DNA of 6,792 bases from Gammaproteobacteria bacterium (lineage in GTDB: Bacteria > Pseudomonadota > Gammaproteobacteria > DSM-16500). Below, in pieces: positions 1-5,734 of the stretch. The first letter of the stretch is position 1, and each line of letters starts with the position of its first letter. Made by a program: the position numbers and the translations under genes. Under the pieces are notes generated by a model. It had not been told where the DNA came from, searched no databases, and saw only the letters and a list, made by a program, of their open reading frames with translations. The stretch spans positions 1 through 6,792 of the forward strand of contig JAJONP010000108.1 of the NCBI GenBank assembly GCA_021323555.1, written 5' to 3'.

Positions 1-24
1 TTCTATAACTCTTTGATTCTACTA

Positions 25-97
<73 letters not shown>

Positions 98-126
98 TTG
101 TGAACTTCATAAGATAAAAAAGCAAA

Positions 127-155
127 ATAGTAGGGGAAAGGAGGGGATAGCGCAA
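127..155 (-). promoter_or_regulatory. Possible promoter for tRNA-Thr
   Basis: On the minus strand TTGCGC (plus 150-155) and TACTAT (plus 127-132) are separated by exactly 17 bp and would start transcription about 20 nt before the tRNA. The match is modest, 3/6 at the -35 and 4/6 at the -10, so spacing and position are the main support. Read-through from the permease is the alternative. Confidence 0.3.
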
Positions 156-166
156 TAACTATTTTT

Positions 167-1549
167 TTAATCAGTCGCTAAAGATTTTTTTGCGCTTGCT
201 TTGCTATAAGAAAAATAAATGACTAACCCCAGCAATGTCCAAATACCAAAACCTATCCAGGTAATGCCTGGTAAATTGCACATCAAATAACAACACATAA
301 TAACACCTGCCAGTGGGATCACAGGGCTCCAAGGTGTTTTGAAAGGACGTGGTAAGTTAGGTTTGGTATAGCGCAGTACAATCACACTGAGGCAAACTGC
401 TATGAAGGCGGCGAGTGTGCCAATATTCACTAAATTTGCAATTTGTGTAATAGGAAAAAAACCTGCTGTTATTGCAATGACGCAGCCTGTTGCCCAAATA
501 AGTTGGCGGGGTGTTCTGCTTTTTGCATCAATTTTAGCGATGCTTTTAGGAAGCAATCTATCACGTGCCATCGCTAGATAAACGCGTGTGAATCCGTAAT
601 ACATCGCTAAAATAGTCGTAGTTAAGCCTGCAATAGCACCTATACCTATAATCTCTGCGATAAATCGATGGCCTGTATCGAGAAGTGCAGTTGCAACAGG
701 TGAACTTGTGTTTAAAGAGGAATAATGAGTAAGTGCTGTTAATACACCTGAAAACACGACATAGATGAAAGTACAGATCAGCAAAGAAGCGATAATACCA
801 ATCGGTAAATTACGTTTTGGGTTAATGGTTTCGTCACCTGCGGTTGAAACCGCGTCAAATCCAATATACGCAAAGAAAATTAAAGCAGCACCGTTTACAA
901 TACCTTGAAATCCAAATGGCACGAAAGGATGCCAATTATTCGTATTAAAATGCAATGCGCCAATAATAATAAAAAAAGCAATCACTGCTAATTTAATATA
1001 AACAATAATATTATTAAAACGAGCACTTTCTTTAGCGCCTGCGGCTAATACGCTCGCTAAACTAAAAATAATAAATACAGCAGGTAAATTAATAATACCG
1101 CCATGAAAAGGATCATTGGTTAATTGATGAGGTAAGTTAATTCCCCAAGCGGATAAAATATTTTGTAAATAACCCGACCAGCCGATGCAGATTGTTGCAG
1201 CATCGGTACCGTATTCTAATAATAAATCCCATCCAATGACCCAAGCCACAAATTGGCCGATCCCAGCATACGCATAGCCATAAGCGCTACCACAACCGCC
1301 AATGCTCGATGCCAACTCTGCATAAGCAAGTGCACTAAATCCGCTCGCGATGCCCGCTAAAATATAAGAAAAAATAATCGCAGGCCCTGCCTGTGTGGCT
1401 GCGGCGATACCTGTCAATACAAAAATGCCCGCGCCAATAATGGCGCCAATGCCTAAAAGGGTGAGATCAAATGCCGTTAAGCAACGGTGTAGTTCATGCT
1501 CTTTAGCAGGAGTAGCTATAGGTTCTTCGAGTTGAGAAACGGATTGCAT
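167..1549 (-). CDS. APC-superfamily amino acid permease, cationic amino acid transporter (CAT)-like
   Basis: The 460-residue inner-membrane protein probably imports or exchanges amino acids using an ion gradient. The APC fold is shown by the glycine-rich first helix GIGAIIGAGIFVLTG (residues 33-47), whose unwound centre binds substrate in this superfamily, by the TM6-type segment FFAYIGFDAVSTAGDE (225-240) followed by NPKRNLPIGI (243-252), and by the loop YLAMARDRLLPKSIAKI (324-340). Hydrophobic segments fit about 12 membrane helices, and the length is normal for bacterial YfnA/GkApcT-like members of the CAT group (TC 2.A.3.3). The exact substrate cannot be read from sequence; relatives carry cationic or small neutral amino acids. 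The ATG at 1549 is supported by an AAAAGG ribosome site (plus 1558-1563) eight bases upstream. It is divergent from the helicase gene and transcribed towards the tRNA, with no clear terminator hairpin after the stop codon. The family is firm; the substrate is not. Confidence 0.95.
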   Translation of the reverse strand: MQSVSQLEEPIATPAKEHELHRCLTAFDLTLLGIGAIIGAGIFVLTGIAAATQAGPAIIFSYILAGIASGFSALAYAELASSIGGCGSAYGYAYAGIGQFVAWVIGWDLLLEYGTDAATICIGWSGYLQNILSAWGINLPHQLTNDPFHGGIINLPAVFIIFSLASVLAAGAKESARFNNIIVYIKLAVIAFFIIIGALHFNTNNWHPFVPFGFQGIVNGAALIFFAYIGFDAVSTAGDETINPKRNLPIGIIASLLICTFIYVVFSGVLTALTHYSSLNTSSPVATALLDTGHRFIAEIIGIGAIAGLTTTILAMYYGFTRVYLAMARDRLLPKSIAKIDAKSRTPRQLIWATGCVIAITAGFFPITQIANLVNIGTLAAFIAVCLSVIVLRYTKPNLPRPFKTPWSPVIPLAGVIMCCYLMCNLPGITWIGFGIWTLLGLVIYFSYSKASAKKSLATD

Positions 1550-1618
1550 TTGTTTTACCTTTTATAGATCGAATCGCTTCGACAAATTTTTGTGCAGTCT
1601 ATCATTTTTTGTGATTGA

Positions 1619-1642
1619 ATTGCAATATGTCTCTTGCAATTT
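1619..1642. repeat. 8-bp inverted repeat, possible operator upstream of permease
   Basis: AATTGCAA (1619-1626) and TTGCAATT (1635-1642) form a perfect inverted repeat with an 8-bp spacer. Its centre is about 80 bp upstream of the permease start, where a promoter or regulator site would be expected. Half-sites about 16 bp apart centre to centre fit a dimeric regulator placed on one DNA face less well than the usual 10-11 bp, so a weak RNA hairpin or chance in AT-rich DNA are real alternatives. Confidence 0.35.
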
Positions 1643-1746
1643 TGTGGGCAAACCGTCATCATACCTCGCTAATTGTTTTTTCGTTAATCATTACCAATGC
1701 GTTTAGTTACCCTCTTTTTAGTGTTTTATCATAGAGTTAGGTTTAC

Positions 1747-1773
1747 GTTGGCGATGATTTATTAGGCGCCAGC
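1747..1773 (+). promoter_or_regulatory. Possible stem-loop in the helicase leader
   Basis: GTTGGCG (1747-1753) can pair with CGCCAGC (1767-1773) as a 7-bp stem with one U-G wobble and a 13-nt loop. It is notably GC-rich for this AT-rich spacer and lies about 85 nt upstream of the helicase start. It would be in the mRNA if transcription starts further upstream, but no start site can be fixed. There is no U-tract after it, so it is not a terminator. A role in leader folding is inference. Confidence 0.3.
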
Positions 1774-1857
1774 TAAATTTCAGACTCATTTCTTCATGAA
1801 TTTAGAGAAATGTCATGCTGTCTTGGCTTGCATTACTGTTTTTTTGAGGAAAATAAA

Positions 1858-3468
1858 ATGATGTCATTTACAGAGTTAAATTTAAACGCGAATATTTCAA
1901 AAGCGATTCTTGCGTGTGGTTACAAGAAACCCACACCTATTCAGTCGCGTTCTATTCCTGATATTTTAAACCGAAAGGATTTAGTGGCTTGTGCACAAAC
2001 AGGTACAGGCAAAACGGCGGCATTTGTATTGCCCGCATTGCATTTATTAAGTGAAGCGAAAGCACCTAATGCTAAACCGCGTGTTTTAATTTTAACGCCT
2101 ACACGAGAACTCGCGATACAAATTATGGATGCAGTCGCTAAATACGGCAAATTTATGCGGATTAATATGGTCAGTTTGGTGGGTGGTATGCCTTATCGTC
2201 AACAGCTAAAAGGCTTGTCACGCGCTGTTGATATTATTGTCGCAACGCCAGGACGGTTGATAGATCATATGGAAAACCGCCGATTAGATTTATCGGGTAT
2301 TCAAATGCTTATTTTAGATGAAGCAGACCGTATGCTCGATATGGGCTTTATTGATGATGTTAAACAAATTGCGAAAGCAACGCCTTCCACTCGACAAACA
2401 TTATTGTTTAGTGCCACCGTAGACAATAAATTAAACGCTATTATCAAACAATTATTGAAAGACCCTATCAGGATTGATTTGTCCCAACAAAAAATGGCTC
2501 CGATTTTAATTAAACAAGAAGTGTATATGGCGGATAGCGTGCAGCATAAAATAAAATTACTGCAGCATTTCATCAAAAATGGAAATATTTTTAAAGGGAT
2601 TATTTTCTCTGCTACAAAAATGAATGCGGATAAATTAACGAAACAATTGGATAGTGAAGGTTATTCAGTGGCCGCATTGCATGGTGATTTAAAGCAAAAT
2701 ATGCGTAATCGTACAATTGACGCGATGCGTCGCGGTAAAATCCAATTTTTGATTGCGACAGATGTTGCTGCGCGTGGTATTGATATTAGTGATATAACGC
2801 ATGTTATTAATTTTGATTTACCTAAATTTCACGAAGATTATGTGCATCGTATTGGACGCACAGGGCGTGCGGGTAAATCAGGTACTGCGATTTCTTTTGC
2901 ATCGCCTGATGATGGCCGACACTTACAAGGTATAGAGCGTTTTATTGGCCAAAAGCTTGAACTCATTACAGTAACAGGCTTAGAAAGCACGAAGAATTTT
3001 AATTTTGGTGCGTCAAAGAAAAAACGCGGACGCAATAGCAAGGCTGGCTTTAAACCGAATGGATCTAAAGGCGCTAGCCCAGGCCGTCATAATAGAAATA
3101 AAAACGGAGACTTTAGCTTTAGAAGCGATAGCTCGCGAAGCGAAGGTAGAAGTGAAAGGAAAAGAAGTAGCAGTTTTAGAAATGATAGCTCTCGAGGTGA
3201 AGATAGAGGTGAGAAGGTAAGAAGCAGCAGCTTCAGAAGTGATACTCATCGAAATGAAGGTAGAGGTGAGAGGGTAAGAAGCAGTAGCTTCAGAAGCGAT
3301 ACCCATCGAAGTGAAGGTAGAGGTGAGAGGGTAAGAAGCAGTAGCTTCAGAAGCGATACCCGTCGAAGTGAAGGTAGAGGTGAAAGAACAGGGAGTAGTG
3401 TTTTTAAAGATAAATATCCGAAAAAAAAGTCTTTTAGAGATAGCAACTCCAGAGATGACAGAAGATGA
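1858..3468 (+). CDS. rhlE: RhlE-like DEAD-box ATP-dependent RNA helicase with repetitive basic tail
   Basis: This 536-residue cytoplasmic RNA helicase uses ATP to unwind short RNA duplexes; RhlE proteins act in ribosome maturation and RNA turnover. Motifs appear in order: F4 and Q motif GYKKPTPIQ (21-29), motif I AQTGTGKT (46-53), Ia PTRELA (81-86), Ib TPGR (130-133), II DEAD (154-157), III SAT (185-187), V ATDVAARGID (300-309) and VI HRIGRTGR (330-337). All catalytic residues are present. From about residue 380 comes a basic, disordered-looking tail of some 155 residues with five 19-residue repeats (417-511) rich in Arg, Ser, Glu and Gly, ending in a Lys/Arg-rich stretch. I chose ATG 1858 because GAGGA (1846-1850) lies seven bases upstream; 1861 is equally possible, while the in-frame ATG at 1810 has no good ribosome site and would add 16 Cys-rich residues absent from the family. 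The helicase identity is firm; the RhlE subgroup rests on core similarity and tail type. Confidence 0.93.
   Translation: MMSFTELNLNANISKAILACGYKKPTPIQSRSIPDILNRKDLVACAQTGTGKTAAFVLPALHLLSEAKAPNAKPRVLILTPTRELAIQIMDAVAKYGKFMRINMVSLVGGMPYRQQLKGLSRAVDIIVATPGRLIDHMENRRLDLSGIQMLILDEADRMLDMGFIDDVKQIAKATPSTRQTLLFSATVDNKLNAIIKQLLKDPIRIDLSQQKMAPILIKQEVYMADSVQHKIKLLQHFIKNGNIFKGIIFSATKMNADKLTKQLDSEGYSVAALHGDLKQNMRNRTIDAMRRGKIQFLIATDVAARGIDISDITHVINFDLPKFHEDYVHRIGRTGRAGKSGTAISFASPDDGRHLQGIERFIGQKLELITVTGLESTKNFNFGASKKKRGRNSKAGFKPNGSKGASPGRHNRNKNGDFSFRSDSSRSEGRSERKRSSSFRNDSSRGEDRGEKVRSSSFRSDTHRNEGRGERVRSSSFRSDTHRSEGRGERVRSSSFRSDTRRSEGRGERTGSSVFKDKYPKKKSFRDSNSRDDRR
3106..3390 (+). repeat. Five tandem 57-bp repeats inside the helicase tail
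   Basis: Five consecutive 57-bp units start at 3106, 3163, 3220, 3277 and 3334, with a decayed sixth start at 3391. Each encodes 19 residues with the pattern R-S-S-S-F-R-S-D-x-x-R-x-E-x-R-x-E-R-x. Units 3 and 4 differ at four bases, and units 4 and 5 at five, mostly in the last codons; units 1 and 2 are more diverged. Because 57 is a multiple of three, gain or loss of a unit keeps the frame, so copy number could vary between strains. The periodicity also holds open several meaningless reading frames on both strands. Confidence 0.95.
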
Positions 3469-3555
3469 TGACAAACTATCGCGGAAATGATGCGGTTAAA
3501 TGGCCGTTCTTACAATAATCTTTCAAGATAATGGATATAAAAGTTGGAATTAGAG

Positions 3556-3584
3556 TTGACTTAACAAGTTGTTTTTTATATAAC
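3556..3584 (+). promoter_or_regulatory. Sigma-70-type promoter for the small lysine-rich gene
   Basis: TTGACT (3556-3561, 5/6 match) and TATAAC (3579-3584, 5/6 match) are separated by 17 bp, the best promoter in the window. Transcription would start near 3591, giving a leader of about 50 nt before the ATG at 3641. AGTTG occurs three times at 12-13 bp intervals around it (within 3541-3546, 3553-3558 and 3566-3571), and AAGTTGT (3566-3572) can pair with ATAACTT (3580-3586) across the -10 box, so a regulator site is possible but unproven. Confidence 0.65.
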
Positions 3585-3640
3585 TTATGAGTCTGATTTT
3601 CTAACCCAACTTTTTTATATTTTATAATGGAGATTGTATA

Positions 3641-3751
3641 ATGAGTAAATCTAAAGATACAAAAAAAGATTCCAAAGATAAAAAAGCACCGCAGAAAACT
3701 TTAAAAGAAAAGAGACTAGCAAAAAAAGAGAAAAAAGCTGGGAATAAATAA
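3641..3751 (+). CDS. Small lysine-rich basic protein, 36 residues
   Basis: A short gene starts at an ATG eight bases after a clear GGAG ribosome site (3629-3632) and ends with TAA. The product begins MSKSKDTKKD and contains 15 lysines and one arginine in 36 residues against five acidic residues, with no cysteine, aromatic residue or membrane segment. The second half, KTLKEKRLAKKEKK (19-32), could form a charged helix. Such composition fits binding to nucleic acid or the ribosome, but no domain proves it. It resembles, from memory, short hypothetical proteins with a KTLKEKR-type core annotated in diverse bacteria; I cannot confirm this here. A separate promoter 50-85 bp upstream supports independent expression from the helicase gene. 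Chance is the alternative, since an AT-rich A-tract easily encodes lysine, but promoter, ribosome site and length together make a real gene more likely. Confidence 0.7.
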   Translation: MSKSKDTKKDSKDKKAPQKTLKEKRLAKKEKKAGNK

Positions 3752-3759
3752 AATGAGGG

Positions 3760-3800
3760 TAGGGTGGATTAGACGCGTTTTTTGCATCGTAATCCACCTA
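3760..3800. repeat. REP-like palindrome, GGTGGATTA type
   Basis: GGTGGATTA (3763-3771) and TAATCCACC (3790-3798) are perfect inverted arms of 9 bp. Outside them TA (3760-3761) and TA (3799-3800) also pair across a single extra G, and inside them GACGC (3772-3776) can pair with GCATC (3784-3788) apart from one C-A mismatch, leaving a loop containing T6. It starts nine bases after the lysine-rich gene. I recall similar TAGGGTGGATTA...TAATCCACC elements as scattered intergenic repeats in several proteobacteria, so an interspersed REP-like element is the best reading. There is no U-tract after the stem, so it is a poor intrinsic terminator, although it could protect the mRNA 3' end. Confidence 0.6.
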
Positions 3801-3834
3801 ATTTACAGGAATCTCCGTTTAACTGTGTCGTTCT

Positions 3835-3932
3835 CATGAAAGCTTGTCATTCCTGCCAAAATAGGGATCTATTTTTGATATATTGATCTTAGTAAAATAA
3901 TTTCTACTTATTAAGGCAGGTCTACTTGCATG
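3835..3932. repeat. Imperfect long inverted repeat, possible degenerate non-coding element
   Basis: The left end carries CATGAAAG (3835-3842) and CCTGCC (3852-3857); the right end carries the inverse parts GGCAGG (3915-3920) and CTTGCATG (3925-3932), with one mismatch in the outer arm and unequal spacers. The interior is very AT-rich and includes TTGATA (3875-3880) and AATAAT (3896-3901), a possible but poorly spaced promoter for ettA (15 bp). The left part GTCATTCCTGCC followed by GGGATCTAT resembles a decayed copy of common GTCATTCC-type intergenic repeats. A relic of a small mobile repeat is possible; chance is not excluded. Confidence 0.25.
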
Positions 3933-3943
3933 TCACAATGAGT

Positions 3944-3960
3944 TTCTGCCGTGGGCGGAA
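3944..3960 (+). promoter_or_regulatory. Short stem-loop in the ettA leader
   Basis: TTCTGCC (3944-3950) and GGCGGAA (3954-3960) can form a 7-bp stem, with one U-G wobble, closed by a 3-nt GTG loop. It lies 63 bp upstream of the ettA start in otherwise AT-rich sequence. No U-run follows directly, so it is not a standard terminator. It may be a leader structure or part of a decayed intergenic repeat. Confidence 0.3.
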
Positions 3961-4023
3961 TAGCAAGTTTTTCGAGAATCACGCAGTTAAACGAATCATT
4001 TATCAGCGTTATTAGGTACCAAT

Positions 4024-5697
4024 ATGGCACAATATATTTACACCATGCAAGGCGTCAGCAAAGTTGTCCCCCCCAAGCGAGAAATATTAAAAAACATTTG
4101 GGTGTCTTTTTTTCACGGCGCAAAAATTGGCGTATTAGGATTAAATGGTTCTGGCAAATCCACTTTGTTAAGAATCATGGCAGGCATTGATAAAGAATTC
4201 ATTGGGGAAGCGCGCCCACAGCCAGGTATTAAAATTGGTTATCTTCCTCAAGAACCTCAACTCGACCCTCATAAAAATGTTCGCGAAAATGTAGAGGCAG
4301 GGGTTGCAGACACAATTGCATTATTAACGCGTTTTAATGATATTAGCATGCGCTTTGCTGAGCCCATGAGCGATGCGGAAATGAATAAATTGCTTGAAGA
4401 GCAAAGTCAATTGCAAAGTGAAATTGACGCGGCAGGCGCTTGGGAGCTTGAACGTAAATTAGAAATCGCTGCGGATGCGCTGCGCTTACCGCCGTGGGAT
4501 GCAGATGTGACAACATTATCAGGAGGCGAACGTCGACGTGTTGCGCTTTGTCGCTTGTTACTCTCTAAGCCGGATATGTTATTGCTTGATGAACCCACTA
4601 ACCACTTAGATGCGGAAAGTATAGCTTGGTTAGAGCATTTTTTACATGATTATTCGGGTACAGTGGTTGCTGTGACACATGATCGTTATTTTTTAGATAA
4701 TGTTGCAGGCTGGATTTTAGAATTAGATCGTGGTCAAGGGATACCGTATGAAGGTAATTATTCTGCGTGGTTAGAACAAAAAGAAAAGCGTTTAGCACAA
4801 GAAGAACGTGAACAAACCTCACATCAAAAAGCTATGAAACAAGAGCTTGAATGGGTGCGCAGTAATCCTAAAGGCCGTCAAGCAAAAAGCAAGGCACGTT
4901 TGGCACGTTTCGATGAATTGAGTTCTAAAGAATTTCAAAAACGCAGCGAAACGCAAGAGCTGTATATTCCACCAGGACCTAGATTAGGTGATGTTGTCAT
5001 TGAGGCAACTGACTTGAGTAAAGAATTTAATGAGCGCTTATTGTTTGATAATTTAAGTTTTACTGTGCCTCCTGGTGCTATTGTCGGTATTATTGGTCCG
5101 AATGGCGCGGGTAAATCAACTTTATTTAAAATGATTATTGGTCAAGAGCAATCTGATACAGGTACTGTGCGCTTGGGTGAGACGGTTAAATTAGCCTATG
5201 TTGACCAAAGTCGTGATTCATTAAATGATAAAAATACCGTTTGGCAAGAGTTATCAGGTGGCCAAGATATTATGACGATTGGTACTTACCAAATGCCCTC
5301 TCGTGCTTATGTGGGTCGATTTAATTTTAAAGGCTCTGATCAGCAAAAATTTATTAAAGATTTATCCGGTGGTGAGCGTAATCGTGTGCATTTAGCTAAA
5401 TTATTGAGTCAAGGGGCGAATGTATTATTATTGGATGAACCCACCAATGATTTGGATGTTGAAACACTACGTGCATTGGAGGATGCTTTATTAAGTTTCC
5501 CTGGTTGTGCAATGGTTATTTCACACGATAGATGGTTTCTAGATCGTATCGCAACGCATATATTAGCGTTTGAAGGGGATAGTACGGCGGTATTCTTTAA
5601 TGGAAATTACGCTGACTATGAAGAAGATAGATTGCGCCGCTTAGGGGAACAGGCTAAGCAGCCGCGTAGGATTCGATATAAAAAGCTAGAGCATTAA
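4024..5697 (+). CDS. ettA: Energy-dependent translational throttle protein EttA (ABC-F ATPase)
   Basis: EttA is a soluble ABC-F protein that binds the ribosomal E site and gates entry into elongation according to the ATP/ADP ratio. The 557-residue product is two longer than E. coli EttA (555). The first ATPase domain has Walker [10 protein letters not shown] (39-47), signature LSGGE (165-169) and Walker B MLLLDEP (185-191) with catalytic E190; the second has GPNGAGKST (358-366), LSGGE (447-451) and LLLDE (468-472) with E472. The arm that contacts ribosomal protein L1 is about 94-137, and the tRNA-interacting linker, about 242-322, ends with the typical IPPGPRLGD (315-323). The opening MAQYIYTM...VVPPKR and the C-terminal RRIRYKK are also characteristic of EttA, which separates it from Uup and YheS. 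The ATG at 4024 matches the family start; its ribosome site is weak (TTAGG, 4012-4016). A C7 run (4068-4074) codes for part of VVPPK. The gene stands 272 bp after the lysine-rich gene and 37 bp before the phosphodiesterase. Confidence 0.98.
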   Translation: MAQYIYTMQGVSKVVPPKREILKNIWVSFFHGAKIGVLGLNGSGKSTLLRIMAGIDKEFIGEARPQPGIKIGYLPQEPQLDPHKNVRENVEAGVADTIALLTRFNDISMRFAEPMSDAEMNKLLEEQSQLQSEIDAAGAWELERKLEIAADALRLPPWDADVTTLSGGERRRVALCRLLLSKPDMLLLDEPTNHLDAESIAWLEHFLHDYSGTVVAVTHDRYFLDNVAGWILELDRGQGIPYEGNYSAWLEQKEKRLAQEEREQTSHQKAMKQELEWVRSNPKGRQAKSKARLARFDELSSKEFQKRSETQELYIPPGPRLGDVVIEATDLSKEFNERLLFDNLSFTVPPGAIVGIIGPNGAGKSTLFKMIIGQEQSDTGTVRLGETVKLAYVDQSRDSLNDKNTVWQELSGGQDIMTIGTYQMPSRAYVGRFNFKGSDQQKFIKDLSGGERNRVHLAKLLSQGANVLLLDEPTNDLDVETLRALEDALLSFPGCAMVISHDRWFLDRIATHILAFEGDSTAVFFNGNYADYEEDRLRRLGEQAKQPRRIRYKKLEH

Positions 5698-5734
5698 ATT
5701 AATAGAAAAACGCGAATAAATGAGGATTGAAGCC

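Larger units (their letters stand above)
1550..1857. other. Divergent intergenic region between permease and helicase genes
   Basis: These 308 bp separate two divergent genes and must hold both promoters. I see a perfect 8-bp inverted repeat at 1619-1642, a small 5-bp stem TCGAA/TTCGA (1570-1583) in the permease leader, and a 7-bp stem at 1747-1773 on the helicase side. No pair of -35 and -10 boxes is convincing for either gene; the best permease candidate is TTGCAA (plus 1621-1626) followed after 18 bp by TAGACT on the minus strand. The final part carries a T7 run and the helicase ribosome site GAGGA (1846-1850). I found no RNA gene or mobile element here. Confidence 0.6.

Noticed and set aside
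1562..1567. TATAAA on the minus strand as the permease -10 box
   Set aside because: It overlaps the AAAAGG ribosome site and would leave almost no leader; no -35 box lies at proper spacing.
1810..1857. Longer helicase start at 1810
   Set aside because: No good ribosome site; the extra 16 residues (Cys-rich) are unlike the family, and GAGGA precedes ATG 1858 at ideal distance.
1941..2576. Minus-strand frames inside the helicase core
   Set aside because: They lie opposite conserved DEAD-box motifs and have no supporting signals.
3106..3390. CRISPR-like array
   Set aside because: The units are contiguous with no unique spacers and encode the helicase tail in frame.
3005..3474. Open frames on both strands across the helicase tail, including a 153-residue minus-strand frame with its own repeats
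   Set aside because: They mirror the 57-bp tandem repeat, whose length is a multiple of three, so any frame open in one unit stays open in all. No ribosome site or known motif supports them.
3465..3518. 17-residue ORF overlapping the helicase stop by ATGA
   Set aside because: Translational coupling is conceivable, but the peptide is very short, has no ribosome site of its own and shows no recognisable feature.
3760..3800. Rho-independent terminator
   Set aside because: The stem is good but the T-run is in the loop and no T-tract follows the stem on either strand.
3951..4190. 79-residue plus-strand frame starting with GTG and overlapping ettA
   Set aside because: It overlaps the conserved start of ettA in another frame, and its sequence shows no family features.
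4407..4822. Two minus-strand frames inside ettA
   Set aside because: Shadows of a clearly coding gene; low-complexity translation and no ribosome sites.
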